Assembly (NCBI GenBank): GCA_958295665.1
Contig: OY282558.1
Location: forward strand, 116,116,838-116,180,837
Direction of reading: 5' to 3'
DNA length: 64,000 nt
Source: Tipula vernalis
Lineage: Eukaryota; Arthropoda; Insecta; Diptera; Tipulidae
The position numbers and the translations under genes were made by a program. Positions 59,816 to 64,000 of this stretch are shown one piece after another (the stretch's first letter is position 1; every line of letters begins with the position of its first letter). The notes under the pieces are model-generated. The model ran no database searches. It was not told the origin of the DNA and worked only from the letters and a program-made list of their open reading frames with translations.

Positions 59816-60340
59816 AACTCACAATTGATTTTCACGATATCGTCGCTTCGCCGGAGGGACTCCTTCGGAAGGGCGGAGGGGAGGGGGCACGGGTCGCTTT
59901 TCACATAAATCCAGCCCATTCGGCTCGCTAGCATCCCGGCCTCCCAGCACCCCCTTTCCTCCGCTCCACATTCTCTCTCTCATTCACCTATTCACATGGA
60001 GAGCCCAATCCAATGGGATCCATTCCATTCCCAGGGTCATCCGTTTATAGGGTACGTACCCCACTCATCACCCGCGGAGACTCCGTAGGTGCACAGAGGA
60101 CGTGACGCACAGTCCGCCGTGGTTATTGGTCGATGGTTTTCTGGCGCCATCCGTTCGCCTTTCCATGCTGAGCATCATAGGCACAACTGAGGTTACCACT
60201 CCCCAGTTCCCTGAGACTATCCCACTACTATTATTTAATTCACCACTAACCTACCTATCGATAGGCCGTCCACTATCCACCACCTGTGAACCGACCACCC
60301 CCCCCCCCCCGATAGCTGCAGTACGCAACGGGAACTCAAT
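59816..60340 (-). other. GC-rich leader of the LOA-like element
   Basis: About 500 bases clearly richer in G+C than any other part of the window, with a 13-base C run (60,298-60,310). Placed between ORF1 and AT-rich DNA, it is best read as the 5' UTR with internal promoter. The exact start is uncertain. Confidence 0.6.
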
Positions 60341-60354
60341 CCTAACTTGACCGC

Positions 60355-60595
60355 TACAGCAGCCTTCAACTTAATTCACACCCCTCTCCAAATAAATCCG
60401 AAACTGAACCCCTCACTAAACCTGAAATCAACCCCTACTCACCTCCCAACTTAACCTCCAGCTCAACCCCTAACTAAATCCCTAAGTCAACACGGTTCGA
60501 AAACTGCAAGTGTTTATGAACTCAGCTCAATTATAACTCAATCTTCAACCCGACCTCAAACTAAACTCCCAGCTTAACCCCAAACTCAACGTGAG
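60355..60595. repeat. C/A-rich degenerate repeat (CCAACTTAACC-type), right patch
   Basis: Words such as CCCAACTTAACCTCCAGCTC and AACTCAACGTG recur. The style matches 48,850-49,100. Confidence 0.5.
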
Positions 60596-63500
60596 AAAAA
60601 TTTTCAAAATCGATGTAATCGTATATCGAATTTTAGAAATTTGAAAAAATCTTCAAAGATAGAGGCCATTGTTAAACATTTCTAATTTTGATTGTTAATT
60701 TTGTTATTTCCTTATTGAGCCAAACAATATTTTTAAAAGTTCCTGTAATTTCTTAATTGATGATCGACATATTTGTTTCCAAAATTCCTTTATTATCGAG
60801 TATGGTTGCACTTATCGAGTATTGCAATAAGCGAGTTTTTTCTATAATCCAAAATATAAGCATGTCTACATTGTCGACATTATATTCATTGTCGACGTCA
60901 TATTTAAATTGTCTATATACATTTTCTGCACGGGTGGAAAATTGATTAATTATTTCTTGTAGACTATGCGGCACAACACACAAAAAAGGTTAATCCTGGG
61001 CATGGTTTAAATTCGAGAAAAATATGTGGTTTCTTTAAAGGCTACTGATATTTCAGCCAGGGCAGCAAAATGTATCAGAACGAGAGGTAAGATCAATATT
61101 ATGCGATTTGATTTCGAATATTATACAATTTATTTCATGCAGGAAGAGCAAAAAAATAAATCCAAAGTCGAAAAAGATAATTTACATGCGATATAATTTA
61201 GCGCCACATTATCCCTAATATAAGATACACCACAAAATTTTGGTTTTCTTAATTTAGTTACTAAAGAATGTTACCTTGTATTTGTATAAATATTTTACAC
61301 TGTGTAAATTATTTACTTTTTTATATTTTTTTTTTTTTTTTTTTTGTGTCAACTGTTGTGACACATTAAATGACATCTTTTACGTAAATATACAAGAAAC
61401 TTTTCCAACATCACAAAAAAGAAACCAAAAAAAAAAAAATCTTCTGTTTACCGTTTTAATTTGGTTGTAAAATGGAAATTTATTATGTGAACATAATGAA
61501 TAAATCGTGAGGTATGTCGTTCTTTTTGGAATATATAGGAGGGGAAAATTATGTACAAAACAAAAAAGTTAATTTGAAAGGTATGAAATTTACTCTATTT
61601 TGATGACATAATTACATAATTTTGACAATATATACACAAAATTTTACAGTTAACTGATATTTTGTTGTATGATAATTGAATGAACTTTTAATGTGGCTAT
61701 ATGTGTAATACACTTACCATTTATTAAGAAATGTATATAAAACCGTAATATACACAGATGAGTGGCAAAAAATGAAAATTTATCTTCTGCTATATTTCAA
61801 CCCTCGGTTTGATGTGAGATAAATTGAAATGTGGAAATATGTATGTTTTCCAACCATTTTTTTTATCGTTTTTCACATATACTCGTATGTACAGTATGAA
61901 CAATTTTAGATAGATTGTATTCACTGCAATACAACACTCTCGATGGTATGAGTTTTCATTTTTATCGCGCGCGCGACATAAAAAAAACTTTTTTACACTT
62001 ATTCAAGTTAAATATATTTGCTGTTGTAGATATTTTATGTTTATAAACATTGTGAAAATTTACGGGATTCATCGTTAAACGAACACAAGCTTTTTTGTTT
62101 ACTGTGTAGTATATTCAGACGGAAAATGTCTTTTCACAATCAAGAAAAGCTAATTTTGCTTGAAAAAGTTTTTTTGTTGTATATGTGAGATGGTGGGATC
62201 ACAAGAAAATATGTGCTTATAGTTTCAAATTGGTGTTATATAGAATTTTCATGGAAGACAATTTGACGGAAGCTGCATAAAAAAAAAATAATAAACCGAG
62301 CAGAGTAGAAAGTATTAAATAAACTGACAAATATATTTCTCGGATTATCATAATAGATGCTGCTTATGCTATTCTTAAATAAATGAAATGAATTGGAAAA
62401 TTTATATATGTATATGTTTTTCCTCAACTTGACACTTTCACAATACATATAAAAATATTAAAATTGTTTGTTGCAACAAATATTTAAGTTTATGACACAA
62501 ACAATTTTACCAACTGTCCAATATATCATGTACATATTTAAGTATTTTTCCGTAAGTTTTTCTAAAATACAAACATTTTTTATTCTTAATGTTTATTCAT
62601 GTTATATAGAAAATGTAGATGAAAAACGCTATAAAATATTTTACAACACAAAAAAGCCACACATCATAATAATTTTCTTCAGTCACTTAAATTTTCATTC
62701 AAATATATAAAAATGGGAAAAGCATAATAAAATAAAAATTTTCTTCATTTTCTTTATACATTATGTATGTATGTATATGTGTTATAACGCGTTGTTGCTG
62801 TAAATTCACAAATTTTATTTTCACACAAATACGAGAGATTTTTTCTCAATTTTTTTTTTGTTTTGTTTTTTACGGGTTTTTCCTGTTTTCCCGCCCCTTA
62901 AAAATAAATTTACATAAAAAATGTACTTGGGGGGGAAAAATCAATATTTTTGGCACAAAACTGGTGTACATATTTTATGTACAATATATATATGTGAGGA
63001 TAACGCAACAGATCGTAAAATAATTGCTATTTTTCATTTCATATTTTTCCGGTGTTTTTTTTGTGGGTGTCTATATGAATTCGGGATAAGAATGTGATTT
63101 ATAATGTGAATACGGAAATTTGATCGGAAAAATTATTTTCTTATATTTTGTATGTACATATAAAGTGTATCAATCAATGCTGGATATGATTAGGGTTTGC
63201 GTCAATATATAGAGCTTCGTACGTTCAAAGTGTTGAACTAAATTACAAAATTGTACTACACCAGTTTATATACGTTTTCCATTCCAGCGCGTAACAAAAA
63301 AATAAATTTCCTAAGGGAAAAATCTGATGAGAAATCAACAAAAATAAATTAGCATTTAGCCTCCGTACATTCGAGTTTTTATATACAAAACAAATCTAAC
63401 CCCTCGGTTAATTATTCACATTCGTATATGTATATATAGAACACACAAAACGACTTCAGATAACTGAACAAAAATTACTTTCTAAGTGGGTGATTTTATC

Positions 63501-64000
63501 GTGTGTAAGCAAAACATTTCGCCTTTTTACGATGAAGAAGTGAGAAAATTCAAAATGGACCTAAAAAAAAATTGTTATATAGAGAGAGGGTTCAACAAAA
63601 ATATCACAATAATAATATTTATGTAACACATCTCGTTCCAAATAAATTTTCCGACTTCCCGGTATCAGTAAAAAAATGCGAACAAAATGTATATTTAGGG
63701 TTGAATTTAAAGAAAGTAGAATAAGATTAGATCTTTATGCCATATATAATACGAGTGTGTGTGTGTATAAGTATGTTCATCGCGCAATTACAAAATGACG
63801 AAAATATAATTAAATTTCTTTACACAGATCAACTTCTTCTTATTTTTGTTTCATATAAGTATCTACAATTCGAGGCACGCACTAATTTTAACAAATCTTC
63901 ACATGAAAATTTAAAAATAATTTAAAACGTTTCAATTTTATATGCAACAACAACAAATCAAGAAGCAAATATGGGAAAAACGCGGTTGCCAAAATGAACA
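60596..64000. other. AT-rich non-coding stretch to window end
   Basis: No gene seen. It includes T and A homopolymers (near 61,327 and 61,428), a GCGCGCGAC patch near 61,968 and TATATG microsatellite. The near-duplicate words CATTGTCGACATTATATT and CATTGTCGACGTCATATT at about 60,870-60,905 make short frames that I do not treat as genes. Confidence 0.5.

Larger units (their letters stand above)
54760..60340 (-). mobile_element. LOA/I-like non-LTR retrotransposon, composite of two copies
   Basis: A minus-strand, noticeably GC-richer block. From right to left: a GC-rich leader, ORF1 (59,815-59,046), ORF2 endonuclease and RT to about 56,040, and then a second, different 3' part of the same family (56,030-54,760) that repeats the RT thumb and adds RNase H. 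An RNase H after the RT and an ORF1 without zinc knuckles point to the LOA/I group rather than Jockey. No target duplication was found. The catalytic YADD is YAHD, so this copy is inactive. Confidence 0.85.

Noticed and set aside
60753..60983. Minus-strand frame containing NEYNVDNVDML repeats
   Set aside because: Arises from two near-identical CATTGTCGAC words; no further coding evidence.

Overview
The window looks like non-coding DNA from an AT-rich animal genome, most probably an insect and possibly a dipteran. Three things suggest this. One exon belongs to a developmental T-box gene and has textbook eukaryotic splice sites. The rest holds no dense gene set. The mobile elements are the usual arthropod mix (Copia, BEL/Pao, Jockey, a LOA/I-like non-LTR element, a pogo-like DNA transposon, tRNA-derived SINEs). 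The species cannot be fixed from the sequence alone. No rRNA, tRNA, CRISPR or prokaryote-style operon was seen.

Layout. 0.55-4.6 kb is a tandem pair of ~2 kb AT-rich repeat units. 4.6-10.15 kb is AT-rich non-coding DNA with a cluster of near-palindromic TGTTATATAACA-type sites at 6.9-7.2 kb. 10.15-13.88 kb is a minus-strand Copia element with both LTRs but with the protease active site and the RNase H region missing. 17.8-22.3 kb is a B-A-B-A arrangement of two repeat blocks. 23.7-25.2 kb is a decayed, unrecognised protein gene. 27.95-28.35 kb is a non-LTR reverse transcriptase relic. 28.4-32.1 kb is a BEL/Pao element without LTRs whose reverse transcriptase centre is deleted.

33.2-40.5 kb is a pogo/Tigger-like (CENP-B-type DDE) DNA transposon on the minus strand. 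A 5'-truncated Jockey element (35,156-39,016, plus strand) has split its transposase gene. The 16-base target-site duplication is still perfect, so the host gene reads through once the insert is ignored. Many copies of a 10-base motif sit just inside both transposon ends and could be transposase-binding sites.

The one host exon I can support is 44,178-44,337 on the plus strand. It encodes the start of a T-box DNA-binding domain, closest by eye to Tbx20/midline/H15, and ends at the intron position I recall as common in T-box genes. About 1.1 kb downstream, in the presumed intron, is a 3.3 kb array of ~51 copies of a 65-base unit carrying an ATCGAT core. From 49 to 52.3 kb come a transposase tail and two SINEs, each with an exact 12-base target duplication. 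54.8-60.3 kb holds a GC-richer minus-strand LOA/I-like non-LTR element fused head-to-tail to a second, different 3' fragment of the same family. The last 3.4 kb is AT-rich with no gene seen.

Every autonomous-type element has visible inactivating damage (missing catalytic residues, frameshifts, deletions). The window therefore reads as the intron and flank of a developmental gene filled by successive insertions.
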